The notes beneath the pieces are model-generated. The model was not told the DNA's origin, did no database searches, and saw nothing but the letters and a program-made list of their open reading frames with translations. Positions 35,796-43,662 of a stretch of DNA of 64,000 bases are shown in pieces. A program made the translations under genes and the position numbers. The stretch lies in the NCBI GenBank assembly GCA_910588695.1, contig CAJUOV010000002.1:1-64000 (forward strand), given 5' to 3'. The first letter of the stretch is position 1, and every line of letters starts with the position of its first letter. Source of the DNA: an uncultured Christensenellaceae bacterium (GTDB taxonomy: Bacteria; Bacillota; Clostridia; Christensenellales; Borkfalkiaceae).

Positions 35796-36214
35796 AAAAA
35801 GCATTTGCGCCCTGCGACGTCGCCGTATATCTTCTGCTCGCCGCGCTCGTGTTCGGAGCGGGATTTGCGGGCGGGAAGAGGGGCGGGTTCGAATACCTCG
35901 TCACGATCGGGGGAGAGAGAGTTTGTTCGGTAAGCGAAGCGGGCGTCGAAATTGTCTCAGCGTGGATTTCGCGCGTTCGGCGGGAAGAGAACGGCGATGC
36001 TGTTCGCCTGATCGTCGATGCGGGAGAAGGCGGATTCAACGAGATCGAATGGAGGGACGGAAAAATCAGAATGAGCAATGCAAATTGCAGCGCGCACAGA
36101 GATTGCACCCGCATGATTCCGCTCTCGGAAAAAAGTTCGGTTCCCATCGTTTGCGCTCCCCATCGCTTAAAGATCGAACGCTCAGGAAAGAATCTGTCGC
36201 CCGTCGCGGGATAA
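35792..36214 (+). CDS. NusG domain II-like membrane-anchored protein
   Basis: 140 residues, overlapping apbE by ATGA. One N-terminal transmembrane helix (VAVYLLLAALVFGAGFAGG) is followed by a small beta domain ending in NCSAHRDCTRMIP and PIVCAPHRLKI. This pattern, with three cysteines, belongs to the NusG_II proteins found beside RnfG/ApbE-type flavoproteins in anaerobes. It probably assists or exchanges electrons with the flavolipoprotein. The cysteines could bind a metal or form disulfides; this is inference. Confidence 0.7.
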   Translation: MKKAFAPCDVAVYLLLAALVFGAGFAGGKRGGFEYLVTIGGERVCSVSEAGVEIVSAWISRVRREENGDAVRLIVDAGEGGFNEIEWRDGKIRMSNANCSAHRDCTRMIPLSEKSSVPIVCAPHRLKIERSGKNLSPVAG

Positions 36215-36216
36215 AA

Positions 36217-36245
36217 AAATCCCCGACCGAAGTCGGGGATTTTGT
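36217..36245. terminator. Bidirectional terminator
   Basis: 11-bp stem AAATCCCCGAC / GTCGGGGATTT with a CGAA-type loop between the convergent flavin operon and degV. Confidence 0.9.
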
Positions 36246-36253
36246 CGCTGTTT

Positions 36254-37120
36254 TCAGAGTGCGCGCGCACAAGCGAGCGCGAGTGCGCCCGGTCCGATAT
36301 GGCAGGATACGGACAGAGAGAGGGGATCGACGAACGTTACTGGAACGTCGGGGAACGCCGATCTGACTTCCTCCGCAAAGAGTTCTGCTTCCGAATCGTT
36401 GTGCGTGTGCGCGATGAAAAGCCGCATTTCTCCTTTTTTTACGTATTCGGAAAAGCGTTCTTCGAAATCGCTTTGCATTGCGGCGATCATCGTCTCTTTC
36501 GCTTTCTTCAAGGTCTGCACTTTTTTGAAAGCGTCGAGCTTTTCGCCCTGAATCTGAAGTACGGGTTTGATTTTCAGAATCGTACCGATGAGTGCGGCGG
36601 CAGGGGTCAGTCTGCCTCCTTTTTTCAGATATTTAAGAGTGGTCAGCGTGATATAAATACTGCTGTCGAATTTGCTTTTTAAGAGCGCGTCTTTGATATC
36701 TTTTGCGTTTTTTCCCTCGTTGGCAAGTTTGATCGCGTCGAGAACGGATTGCTTTTGCGTGACCGAAATGCGTTGGTTGTCGACTACCTGTACTTTTCCG
36801 CCGTAGTCCTTTGAAAGCGCTTCCGCCGTATGGCAGGATTCGGAAAGCCCGCTCGACATGGGGATATGTACGATCTCGCTTCCGTCTTGGGTCAATTTGT
36901 CCCAGAGTTCGGTAACGCTGCCGACCGCAGGTTGGCTGGTGTGCACGTCGGCATCGCCTTCGAGGTGCGCATAAAATTCTTCCTGCGTTAAGTTGATGTC
37001 TTCAAAGTATTCTGCGCCGTCGATCACAAAGGGCATGGGTAAAACGGTAATACCGAGTTTTTCGGCTTCCGTTTGAGTGATTCCGCTGTTCGAATCGGTT
37101 ACGATTTTTACTTTTGTCAT
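36254..37120 (-). CDS. DegV family fatty acid-binding protein
   Basis: 288 residues. It starts MTKVKIVTDSNSGIT, with the DegV motifs PMPFVIDGAEYFEDI, VHTSQPAVG and IPMSSGLSESCHTAEA, and the C-terminal SLSVSCHIGPGALALAC. Proteins of this family (FakB) hold a fatty acid and present it to the kinase FakA for incorporation into phospholipid. FakA is not in the window. The start has GGAGA at good spacing and a consensus promoter. The bound lipid is unknown. Confidence 0.9.
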   Translation of the reverse strand: MTKVKIVTDSNSGITQTEAEKLGITVLPMPFVIDGAEYFEDINLTQEEFYAHLEGDADVHTSQPAVGSVTELWDKLTQDGSEIVHIPMSSGLSESCHTAEALSKDYGGKVQVVDNQRISVTQKQSVLDAIKLANEGKNAKDIKDALLKSKFDSSIYITLTTLKYLKKGGRLTPAAALIGTILKIKPVLQIQGEKLDAFKKVQTLKKAKETMIAAMQSDFEERFSEYVKKGEMRLFIAHTHNDSEAELFAEEVRSAFPDVPVTFVDPLSLSVSCHIGPGALALACARAL

Positions 37121-37154
37121 GTTTCTCTCCGTTTTGTAATGTAATTTTGTTATT

Positions 37155-37183
37155 ATTATAAATAGTTTTTATACAGATGTCAA
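37155..37183 (-). promoter_or_regulatory. Sigma-A promoter of the degV gene
   Basis: Minus-strand TTGACA (37178-37183), 17-nt spacer, TATAAT (37155-37160). Confidence 0.85.
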
Positions 37184-37229
37184 TTAAATGAATAATTATC
37201 GATTGAATTTTTTATTCTGTTCCGCAGTC

Positions 37230-37258
37230 TCATAGATGAGAGGACAATCTCATACATA
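37230..37258 (+). promoter_or_regulatory. Candidate sigma-E promoter of cwlD
   Basis: TCATAGA (37230-37236), 14-nt spacer, CATACATA (37251-37258), close to the sigma-E pattern KMATATT-N14-CATACAHT. It lies directly before the cwlD start. Confidence 0.45.
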
Positions 37259-37266
37259 TATAGAGT

Positions 37267-37971
37267 ATGAATTTTATTTATCGGAATCGCATGGCGCTCG
37301 GTATTGTTAGCATTTTGTTGGCGGTCGCAATGGCGTTCGGGGTCTGTGTATTTGCGTTGACCGTCTCCGCGTCCGAGAGCATGAAGCTCACCGTCGTCAT
37401 CGACGCCGGACACGGAGGAATCGACGGGGGAGTCGTGGGGATTAAGTCGGGGATCAAGGAGAGCGACATCAACCTCGATATTTCGCGTCGGCTCAAACGC
37501 CGTTTCGAAGATGCGGGTTTTGCGGTCGTCGAAACGCGGGAAACGGAAGCGGGACTGTACGGTACGGCAACGCCCGGATATAAAAAAAGGGATATGCAAA
37601 AACGCGCCGAAGTGATCCGTGATAACAGCCCCGCGCTCGTCGTCTCCGTTCACCAGAATTTTTTCTCCGTGCGTTCGCGGCGGGGCGCGCAGGTGTTTTT
37701 CCGCGAATCGAACGAAAGGAGCAAAACGCTTGCCTGTCTTATACAGGCTTCTCTCAATAACATGCCCGAGTGCGTCAGAAAAAGCGACCCGCTCAAAGGC
37801 GATTATTACATTCTGAATTGCAGCGACTATCCCTCCGTAATCGTGGAATGCGGTTTTCTGTCCAATGCGGAGGATGAAGCGCTTTTATTGAGCGGGGAAT
37901 ACCGCGACAAACTTGTGACGGCGATCTCGTCGGGTTGTCTTGCATATCTTTCCTCCGCCGCGAACGGTTGA
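37267..37971 (+). CDS. cwlD: Spore cortex N-acetylmuramoyl-L-alanine amidase CwlD
   Basis: 234 residues. An N-terminal transmembrane or signal helix is followed by an Amidase_3 domain with zinc ligands in DAGHGG, the glutamate in IKESD, and the histidine in SVHQNFF. The catalytic glutamate is in VECGFLSN. RGAQVFF and the length match CwlD, which removes stem peptides so that muramic-delta-lactam can form in the spore cortex. The start may be the ATG at 37267, only 8 nt after the putative -10, or the ATG at 37291. A general amidase cannot be excluded, but with spoVAC nearby CwlD is the best call. Confidence 0.85.
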   Translation: MNFIYRNRMALGIVSILLAVAMAFGVCVFALTVSASESMKLTVVIDAGHGGIDGGVVGIKSGIKESDINLDISRRLKRRFEDAGFAVVETRETEAGLYGTATPGYKKRDMQKRAEVIRDNSPALVVSVHQNFFSVRSRRGAQVFFRESNERSKTLACLIQASLNNMPECVRKSDPLKGDYYILNCSDYPSVIVECGFLSNAEDEALLLSGEYRDKLVTAISSGCLAYLSSAANG

Positions 37972-37996
37972 CAAGCATTTTCGCTCATGATATAAT
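37968..37996 (+). promoter_or_regulatory. Sigma-A promoter of the acyl-ACP thioesterase
   Basis: TTGACA (37968-37973), 17-nt spacer, TATAAT (37991-37996). The -35 overlaps the cwlD stop codon, and the ATG follows the -10 by 6 nt. Confidence 0.8.
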
Positions 37997-38010
37997 AAAA
38001 TCATGAGCGA
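37981..38010. promoter_or_regulatory. 30-bp perfect palindrome over promoter and start codon
   Basis: Arms TCGCTCATGAT (37981-37991) and ATCATGAGCGA (38000-38010) match over 11 bp around an 8-nt centre. The site covers the -10 box, the transcription start and the ATG of the thioesterase gene. It is a likely operator or a translation-blocking hairpin. Confidence 0.65.
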
Positions 38011-38749
38011 TTATTGTCATAAAAGAGAGTTTTCCGTCCGTTACGAGGATGTGGATTTTCTGGATAGGATCAAACCCTCCGCGCTGCTTTCCTTTGCGCA
38101 GGACGCCGCGGGCACGAGCGCGGACGAGCTGGGGTTCGGATACGATGATCTCATTCCGTTCGGGTACGGGTTTGTCGTGGTGACCACCTGCTGCGAGATG
38201 TTGAAGCCCGCCCGCCCCAAAGATGTTTTGACGGTTGAGACATGGCCGCTTACGCCCCGCCGCGTGGTGTTCGAGCGCGCTTATGCGGTAAACAACCAAG
38301 CGGGGGAAAAGATCGCAGCGCTCGCATCCCGTTGGTGCCTTGTCGAGCTCGGCAGCGGTAAAATGCTTCCGCCGGAAGCGCTGAAAGCGCATAAGAACTG
38401 CCCTTACCGCGACGAACGCACCCTTACGCCCGAATGGAATCTCGAAAAACTGAGAGAGAAGGGGAAAGAAGTGTATTCGATGACCGCTCGCGCCTCCCAT
38501 CTCGACCATTACCGCCATGTCAACAATGCGAAGTACGCCGATTTTTTCACGGACTGTTTTTCGCGGGAGGAACGGGAACGTAAAAGTCTGAAGTCGTTCC
38601 GCATCTCCTATTCCAAGCAGGTCAAAGAGGGGGAGACTCTTTTGTTTTACCGAAAAGACGCTTCCGAGGGAATTTCGTTTGAAGCGCGTATGAACGGAGA
38701 GGCGACAACCCGCTTTTTTGCCGCGTTCCGCGAAGGGGCAGAGGCATGA
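38003..38749 (+). CDS. Acyl-ACP thioesterase
   Basis: 248 residues with two hot-dog folds. The first half has the FatA/FatB-like YEDVDFLDRIKPSALLSFAQDAAGTSADELG, the second LDHYRHVNNAKYADFFTD, with the N and H of the active-site region. It releases free fatty acids from acyl carrier protein. The ATG has no ribosome site and begins about where transcription should, so the mRNA may be leaderless. The following gene overlaps by 4 nt. Control is probably through the palindrome at 37981-38010. The family is clear; chain-length preference is not. Confidence 0.88.
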   Translation: MSDYCHKREFSVRYEDVDFLDRIKPSALLSFAQDAAGTSADELGFGYDDLIPFGYGFVVVTTCCEMLKPARPKDVLTVETWPLTPRRVVFERAYAVNNQAGEKIAALASRWCLVELGSGKMLPPEALKAHKNCPYRDERTLTPEWNLEKLREKGKEVYSMTARASHLDHYRHVNNAKYADFFTDCFSREERERKSLKSFRISYSKQVKEGETLLFYRKDASEGISFEARMNGEATTRFFAAFREGAEA

Positions 38750-39210
38750 AAGAGGGGATCGTCCGCTACGTCAATATAATAAAAAGGCTGTTTATTGCAT
38801 TCAGCGTCGTGGTGCTGACTGCGTTCATGGTCAGCATGGTGTTCGCGTTCAATAAGTTTTTCGCATTCTATTTTATTTCGCCCGCGTTGCTCCTCGGGTG
38901 GATCGTCGTATACGGATTTTACGCAATGCGCGTAAGCATGGGAACCGTTCTCGGGATCGAAGTGACGCCCGAAGTCGTGCACCTCAAAACCAAGAGAAAA
39001 ACTTTTACTTACGACGTGAAAACGGGCTGTGAAAAAATAAGGGTGTACAAAAATAAATTCGTCGGAACTTTTTCTACTTCTGATTCCCGCGATAGATTCA
39101 TCTTTTACCGCCGCGTGCTTTTTTCCAAGTATCAATACGAGCAGTTTACAGAAGAGGATATTGCGCGGTTCTATGCGCGCATCGGCGAAGAAGAAACTTT
39201 GCAAAAATGA
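38746..39210 (+). CDS. Small membrane protein of unknown function
   Basis: 154 residues, start overlapping the thioesterase stop (ATGA). Two transmembrane helices lie at about 15-35 and 42-62, then a soluble beta-rich domain (TVLGIEVTPEVVHLKTKRKTFTYDVKTG, FVGTFSTSDSRDRFIFYRRVLF). This layout resembles small bacterial membrane proteins with a PH-like domain, but I do not recognise the family. The close coupling suggests a role with the thioesterase in membrane lipid metabolism. Its stop codon overlaps the first ARG-box-like site. Confidence 0.65.
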   Translation: MKEGIVRYVNIIKRLFIAFSVVVLTAFMVSMVFAFNKFFAFYFISPALLLGWIVVYGFYAMRVSMGTVLGIEVTPEVVHLKTKRKTFTYDVKTGCEKIRVYKNKFVGTFSTSDSRDRFIFYRRVLFSKYQYEQFTEEDIARFYARIGEEETLQK

Positions 39211-39262
39211 ATATATTCATAATAATTGAATATTTAATCAATATAGTGTGAATATATTCGCA
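39208..39262. promoter_or_regulatory. Three ARG-box-like operators upstream of argG
   Basis: TGAATATATTCA (39208-39219), TTGAATATTTAATCAA (39226-39241) and TGTGAATATATTCGCA (39247-39262). Their centres are 20-21 bp apart, two helical turns, as for ArgR/AhrC hexamer sites. The second box fits the TGAAT-N4-ATTCA consensus with one mismatch. Confidence 0.6.
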
Positions 39263-39310
39263 TAATTGTGTTTTTATAAAAAATATTTTTCATATCGGGG
39301 GCGCAATCGC

Positions 39311-39339
39311 TTGATTTGCGCCTCTTGCTTTGTTATAAT
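39311..39339 (+). promoter_or_regulatory. Sigma-A promoter of the arginine cluster
   Basis: TTGATT (39311-39316), 17-nt spacer, TATAAT (39334-39339); GAGGTG precedes the argG ATG at 39365. Confidence 0.8.
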
Positions 39340-39364
39340 GAAAAAAAACGAAAAGAGGTGCAAC

Positions 39365-40591
39365 ATGGAAAAGTTAAAAAAAGTAGTGCTTGCCTATTCG
39401 GGCGGACTTGACACGTCGATCATCATTCCCTGGCTCAAAGAGAATTACGATAACTGCGAAGTGGTGGCGGTTTCGGGCGACGTTGGGCAGGGAACAGAGC
39501 TCGACGGGCTTGAAGAAAAGGCGAAAAAGACGGGCGCGAGCAAGCTCTACGTGCTCGATCTCAAAAAAGATTTTATTGAAAATTACGTATTCCCGACCGT
39601 TCAGGCGGGCGCAAAATACGAAGATACATACCTGCTCGGCACGTCGTTTGCACGCCCTTGCATTGCCAAGGCAATCGTGGAGATTGCCAAAAAAGAGAAG
39701 GCGGACGCGATTTGTCACGGTTGTACGGGCAAGGGGAACGATCAGGTGCGTTTCGAACTTGCGATCAAGGCGTTCGCGCCCGAGATGAAGATTATTGCGC
39801 CTTGGAGAATCTGGGATCTTAAAAGCCGCGAAGAGGAGATCGAATACGCGGAAGCGCATAATATTCCTTTGAAGATCAACCGCGAAACCAACTATTCCAA
39901 AGACAAGAACCTGTGGCATCTCTCGCACGAGGGGCTCGATCTCGAAGATCCCGCGAACGAACCGCAGTATGAGAAAGAGGGCTTCCTCGAAATGGGGGTT
40001 TCTCCTTTGCAGGCTCCCGATCAGCCCGCTTATCTTACGATTCATTTCGAAAAGGGAATCCCTACGGCGATCGACGGCAAAAAGCTCGGCGCGGTAGAGA
40101 TCGTAGAGACGCTCAACAAAGTGGGCGGAGAAAACGGAGTGGGACTTGCCGATCTTGTGGAGAACCGTCTTGTCGGTATGAAGTCTCGCGGCGTGTATGA
40201 GACCCCGGGGGGAGCGATTCTGTACGAGGCGCACCGCCTTCTCGAAATGATCTGCCTCGATAAGGCGACCCAGCATTATAAGCAGCTTGTTGCTTTGAAG
40301 TTCGGCGAGATGGTCTACGACGGGCAATGGTTCACGCCCCTCAGGGAAGCGCTTTCCGCATTCGTCGAAAAAACGCAGGAGACGGTCACCGGCGACGTGA
40401 AGCTCCGCATTTATAAAGGGAATATCACGAGCGCGGGCATGACTTCGCCCTATTCGCTGTACAGCGAAAACATCGCCACTTTCGACGACGACAACGGCGC
40501 CTATTCGCAGAAGGATTCGGAGGGCTTTATCAACCTCTTCGGTCTTCCTATCAAGGTCAAAGCGCTGCTCGAACAAAAGAAACTCAAATGA
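39365..40591 (+). CDS. argG: Argininosuccinate synthase
   Basis: 408 residues. The ATP-pyrophosphatase P-loop AYSGGLDTSIIIPWL is near residue 9. Further motifs are GQGTELDGLEEKAKKTGA, TGKGNDQVRFE and YSKDKNLWHLSHEG, and the C-terminal SRGVYETPGGAILYEAHR. It joins citrulline and aspartate with ATP. I start at the ATG at 39365, which has GAGGTG, since the longer frame crosses the promoter. It is first in the arginine cluster and overlaps argC by 4 nt. argH, the usual partner, is not in the window. Confidence 0.95.
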   Translation: MEKLKKVVLAYSGGLDTSIIIPWLKENYDNCEVVAVSGDVGQGTELDGLEEKAKKTGASKLYVLDLKKDFIENYVFPTVQAGAKYEDTYLLGTSFARPCIAKAIVEIAKKEKADAICHGCTGKGNDQVRFELAIKAFAPEMKIIAPWRIWDLKSREEEIEYAEAHNIPLKINRETNYSKDKNLWHLSHEGLDLEDPANEPQYEKEGFLEMGVSPLQAPDQPAYLTIHFEKGIPTAIDGKKLGAVEIVETLNKVGGENGVGLADLVENRLVGMKSRGVYETPGGAILYEAHRLLEMICLDKATQHYKQLVALKFGEMVYDGQWFTPLREALSAFVEKTQETVTGDVKLRIYKGNITSAGMTSPYSLYSENIATFDDDNGAYSQKDSEGFINLFGLPIKVKALLEQKKLK

Positions 40592-41508
40592 TCAAAGTAT
40601 TTATCGACGGAAGAGAGGGAACGACGGGGCTGAGGATCGACGAGCGGCTCAAACTGCGCGACGACGTGGAGGTTCTCCGTCTCCCCGAGGATTTCAGAAA
40701 AGACGTTTCCGCCCGCTGCGACGCGATCAACTCTTCCGACGTGACTTTTTTGTGTCTGCCGGACGACGCGGCGCGTGAGGCGGTTTCGTTGGTAAAGAAT
40801 CGGAATACCGTAGTGATCGACGCTTCTACCGCGCACCGCACCCGAGAGGACTGGGCGTATGGCTTTGCGGAGCTCTCGCCGGAACACCGCGAGAAGATTG
40901 CGTCGGGCAAACGGATTGCCAATCCCGGGTGCTATGCGAGCGGGTTTGTCGCGCTCGTTTATCCGCTCGTCAAAGCGGGGATTGTTCCCGCCGACTATCC
41001 GTTCGTATGCCATGCGGTCAGCGGGTATTCGGGGGGCGGAAAAAAGGCGATTGCACAATACGAGGGTGCGCCGCGCGATCCCGCGCTCGACTCTCCCAGA
41101 ATGTACGCGCTCTCTCTTTCGCACAAACATCTGCCCGAAATGAAAAAGGTGTGTGCTCTTACCGAAACGCCCATATTCAATCCGTATATCTGTGATTTTT
41201 ACAGCGGCATGAGCGTGAGCGTTCCGCTCTTTTGCGATCATCTGAAAGGGGGGACGGGGAAAGACGAGATCGAGACCGTTCTTTGCGAACATTATCAAGA
41301 CAGCCGTTTTGTCCGCGTCGAACGGGAAGAGGGTTTTCTTTCTGCGGTCGGGCTTGTGGGTACGAACCGCATGAATCTCTATGTAAACGGAAACGCGGAA
41401 CGGGTGATTCTGACCGCGACCCTCGATAATTTGGGAAAAGGCGCTTCCGGAGCCGCAATTCAGAATATGAATATTGCTCTGGGGCTTGACGAATCGCTCG
41501 GACTGTGA
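40588..41508 (+). CDS. argC: N-acetyl-gamma-glutamyl-phosphate reductase
   Basis: 306 residues, the shorter type 2 ArgC form. It has an N-terminal NAD(P)-binding start (IKVFIDGREGTTGLRI), the catalytic cysteine in NPGCYAS, and the histidine-rich segment SLSHKHLPEMKKV. The C-terminal NLGKGASGAAIQNMNIALGL closes the fold. It reduces acetylglutamyl phosphate to the semialdehyde in ornithine synthesis. Its start overlaps argG (ATGA), and its last codons contain the argJ promoter. Confidence 0.95.
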   Translation: MIKVFIDGREGTTGLRIDERLKLRDDVEVLRLPEDFRKDVSARCDAINSSDVTFLCLPDDAAREAVSLVKNRNTVVIDASTAHRTREDWAYGFAELSPEHREKIASGKRIANPGCYASGFVALVYPLVKAGIVPADYPFVCHAVSGYSGGGKKAIAQYEGAPRDPALDSPRMYALSLSHKHLPEMKKVCALTETPIFNPYICDFYSGMSVSVPLFCDHLKGGTGKDEIETVLCEHYQDSRFVRVEREEGFLSAVGLVGTNRMNLYVNGNAERVILTATLDNLGKGASGAAIQNMNIALGLDESLGL

Positions 41509-41514
41509 TATAAT
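41486..41514 (+). promoter_or_regulatory. Internal promoter before argJ
   Basis: TTGACG (41486-41491), 17-nt spacer, TATAAT (41509-41514), overlapping the end of argC. It could drive argJ and the following genes apart from argG-argC. Confidence 0.65.
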
Positions 41515-41535
41515 TTATCGGATTAGGTTAAAAGT

Positions 41536-42759
41536 ATGCTTGGTACGCTTGAAAAAATCGAAGGGGGCGTGTGCGCGCCCAAAGGATTCCGCGCGAACGG
41601 CGTTCATTGCGGGATCCGTAAAAATAAGAAGAAACGTGATTTGGCGCTCATCGTATCGGATACGCGGTGCAGCGCCGCCGCAGTATATACGCAGAACCTC
41701 GTCAAGGGCGCGCCCGTAATCGTCACGAAAAAACATCTTGCGGACGGTTATGCGCAGGCGGTTATCGTCAACAGCGGAAACGCCAACACCTGCAATAAAG
41801 ACGGCGAAGAGATGGCGGAGGCAATGTGCTCCCTTGTTCAGGAGTATACGGGTATTTCCGCTTCCGACGTGATCGTCGGCTCTACGGGCGTTATCGGACA
41901 GAAGCTCTCGATCGATCCCATCAAAGAGGGGATGCCTTCGCTTTTTGAGGGGCTGGGCGATAACAGCGGGGCGGCGGCGGAAGCCATCATGACGACGGAT
42001 ACCGTCAAAAAAGAGCTTTCTTATAAATTTATTCTTCGCGGAAAAGAAGTAAGGATCGGCGCGATCGGCAAGGGAGTGGGCATGATCTGCCCCAATATGG
42101 CGACTATGCTGCTCTTTATTACGACCGATCTTGCGATCTCTCCCGAGATGTTGCAAAAAGCGGTGTCTGATGAAGTCGTCGATTCCCTGAACATGCTCTC
42201 GGTCGACAGGGATACCTCCACGAACGACATGATGTGCGTTTTGGCGAGCGGGCTTGCGGGAAACAAACCGATCACTTTCGCCAACGCGGAATATAAGCGA
42301 TTCACCGAGGTGCTCCACACGGTTACGACCAATTATTGCCGCATGCTCGCCGCGGACGGGGAGGGCGCGACCAAACTCATCGAATGCAGAGTCAAGGGCG
42401 CAAAGACCAAAGAAGACGCCCGCCTCGCCGCAAAATCCGTTGTCAATTCCAATCTCGTCAAAGCGATGATCTTCGGCGCGGACGCGAACGGCGGCAGGGT
42501 GATGTGCGCGCTCGGGTACTCGGGGGCGAATCTCGACGTCAATAAGATCGGCGTGAGTTTCTGTTCTTCGGCGGGCACCGTCGAAGCGTATAAAAACGGC
42601 TGCGCGCTCGTTTTCGACGAGACGCTTGCAAAACAAGTACTGTCGCGCAAAGAAATTCATATCGTCGTGAATTTGCACGACGGAAAAGAAGAGGCGGTCG
42701 CCTACGGTTGCGACCTCACTTACGATTACGTGAAGATCAACGGAGATTACAGATCGTGA
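41536..42759 (+). CDS. argJ: Bifunctional ornithine acetyltransferase / N-acetylglutamate synthase
   Basis: 407 residues. The self-cleavage motif KGVGMICPNMATML gives the nucleophile Thr190. NSGNANTC, GSTGVIGQKL and CALGYSGANLDVNKI are family signatures. Cleavage yields two chains that move the acetyl group from acetylornithine to glutamate, so the pathway is cyclic. Members of this family may also use acetyl-CoA, the bifunctional form; the sequence does not settle this. argA and argE are absent from the window. Coupled to argB by GTGA. Confidence 0.95.
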   Translation: MLGTLEKIEGGVCAPKGFRANGVHCGIRKNKKKRDLALIVSDTRCSAAAVYTQNLVKGAPVIVTKKHLADGYAQAVIVNSGNANTCNKDGEEMAEAMCSLVQEYTGISASDVIVGSTGVIGQKLSIDPIKEGMPSLFEGLGDNSGAAAEAIMTTDTVKKELSYKFILRGKEVRIGAIGKGVGMICPNMATMLLFITTDLAISPEMLQKAVSDEVVDSLNMLSVDRDTSTNDMMCVLASGLAGNKPITFANAEYKRFTEVLHTVTTNYCRMLAADGEGATKLIECRVKGAKTKEDARLAAKSVVNSNLVKAMIFGADANGGRVMCALGYSGANLDVNKIGVSFCSSAGTVEAYKNGCALVFDETLAKQVLSRKEIHIVVNLHDGKEEAVAYGCDLTYDYVKINGDYRS

Positions 42760-43613
42760 CGGAGATAGAGAAAAAGGCGGAGTTTCTCATCGAGGCGATG
42801 CCTTATATCGAAAAATACAGAAATAAAATTCTCGTCATCAAATACGGCGGAAACGCCATGCTGAGCGATGAGGCGAAGATCGAAGTGATGCGCGATCTGA
42901 CTCTCTTGCGGTGCGTGGGAGTCAAAGTCGTTTTGGTTCACGGCGGCGGACCGGAAATTTCGGAGACGCTTAGCCGTATGGGAATCCGATCCAAATTTAT
43001 CGACGGGCTTCGTTATACCGACGAGGAGACGGCGGAAGTCGTCAGAATGGTGCTTTCCGGGAAAGTCAACAAATCGCTCGTACATATGCTGAACAGTCTC
43101 GGCGCGAAAGCGGTGGGACTCTCGGGGATCGACGGCGGCATGCTCCTTTGCGAAAAGCAGGACGAACGCCTCGGCTTTGTGGGTAAAATCGTAAAGGTGA
43201 ACGCCGAGCTCATTCTCGACTGTCTCGAAAAAGACTATATGCCCGTCGTGTCTACCGTCGGATTCGACAACGAAGGGAATATTTACAACGTGAACGCGGA
43301 CAGCGCGGCGTCGGCGATCGCCGGTGCGCTCGGTGCAGAGAGCCTTATTTTGATGACGGACGTCAAGGGACTTCTCCGCGACAAGGACGACGAAAACAGC
43401 CTTATGAAAAAGATCTACGTTTCGGATGTGGAATCGCTTGCGCGGGAGGGGATTATCACGGGCGGCATGATTCCGAAAATAAATTGTTGCAGAGAGGCGA
43501 TCCGCCGCGGAGTGAACCGTGTGTTTATCACAGACGGCAGGGTAAAGCATTCTCTTTTATTGGAATTGCTTTCCGACGAAGGTATGGGAACAATGTTTGT
43601 AAAGGGCGACTGA
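42756..43613 (+). CDS. argB: N-acetylglutamate kinase
   Basis: 285 residues from a GTG at 42756 that overlaps the argJ stop codon; an upstream in-frame ATG would lie inside argJ. Motifs: VIKYGGNAM for ATP, VLVHGGGPEISETLSRMGI for acetylglutamate, NADSAASAIAGALGAESLILMTDVKGLL, and GGMIPKINCCREAIRRGV. In arginine-feedback-sensitive kinases an N-terminal helix precedes the ATP motif. Here a helix of about 25 residues (EKKAEFLIEAMPYIEKYRNK) is present, so arginine inhibition is possible. Confidence 0.95.
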   Translation: MTEIEKKAEFLIEAMPYIEKYRNKILVIKYGGNAMLSDEAKIEVMRDLTLLRCVGVKVVLVHGGGPEISETLSRMGIRSKFIDGLRYTDEETAEVVRMVLSGKVNKSLVHMLNSLGAKAVGLSGIDGGMLLCEKQDERLGFVGKIVKVNAELILDCLEKDYMPVVSTVGFDNEGNIYNVNADSAASAIAGALGAESLILMTDVKGLLRDKDDENSLMKKIYVSDVESLAREGIITGGMIPKINCCREAIRRGVNRVFITDGRVKHSLLLELLSDEGMGTMFVKGD

Positions 43614-43636
43614 TTTTTCGAATCAGTCTCTTTTTT
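43608..43636 (+). terminator. Weak terminator or attenuator between argB and argD
   Basis: 8-bp stem GACTGATT / AATCAGTC with a 5-nt loop, followed by TCTTTTTT. It begins in the last argB codons and would lower expression of argD-argF-carAB. Confidence 0.6.
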
Positions 43637-43662
43637 CGTAAAAACGGCGCGGAGGACGTCAA

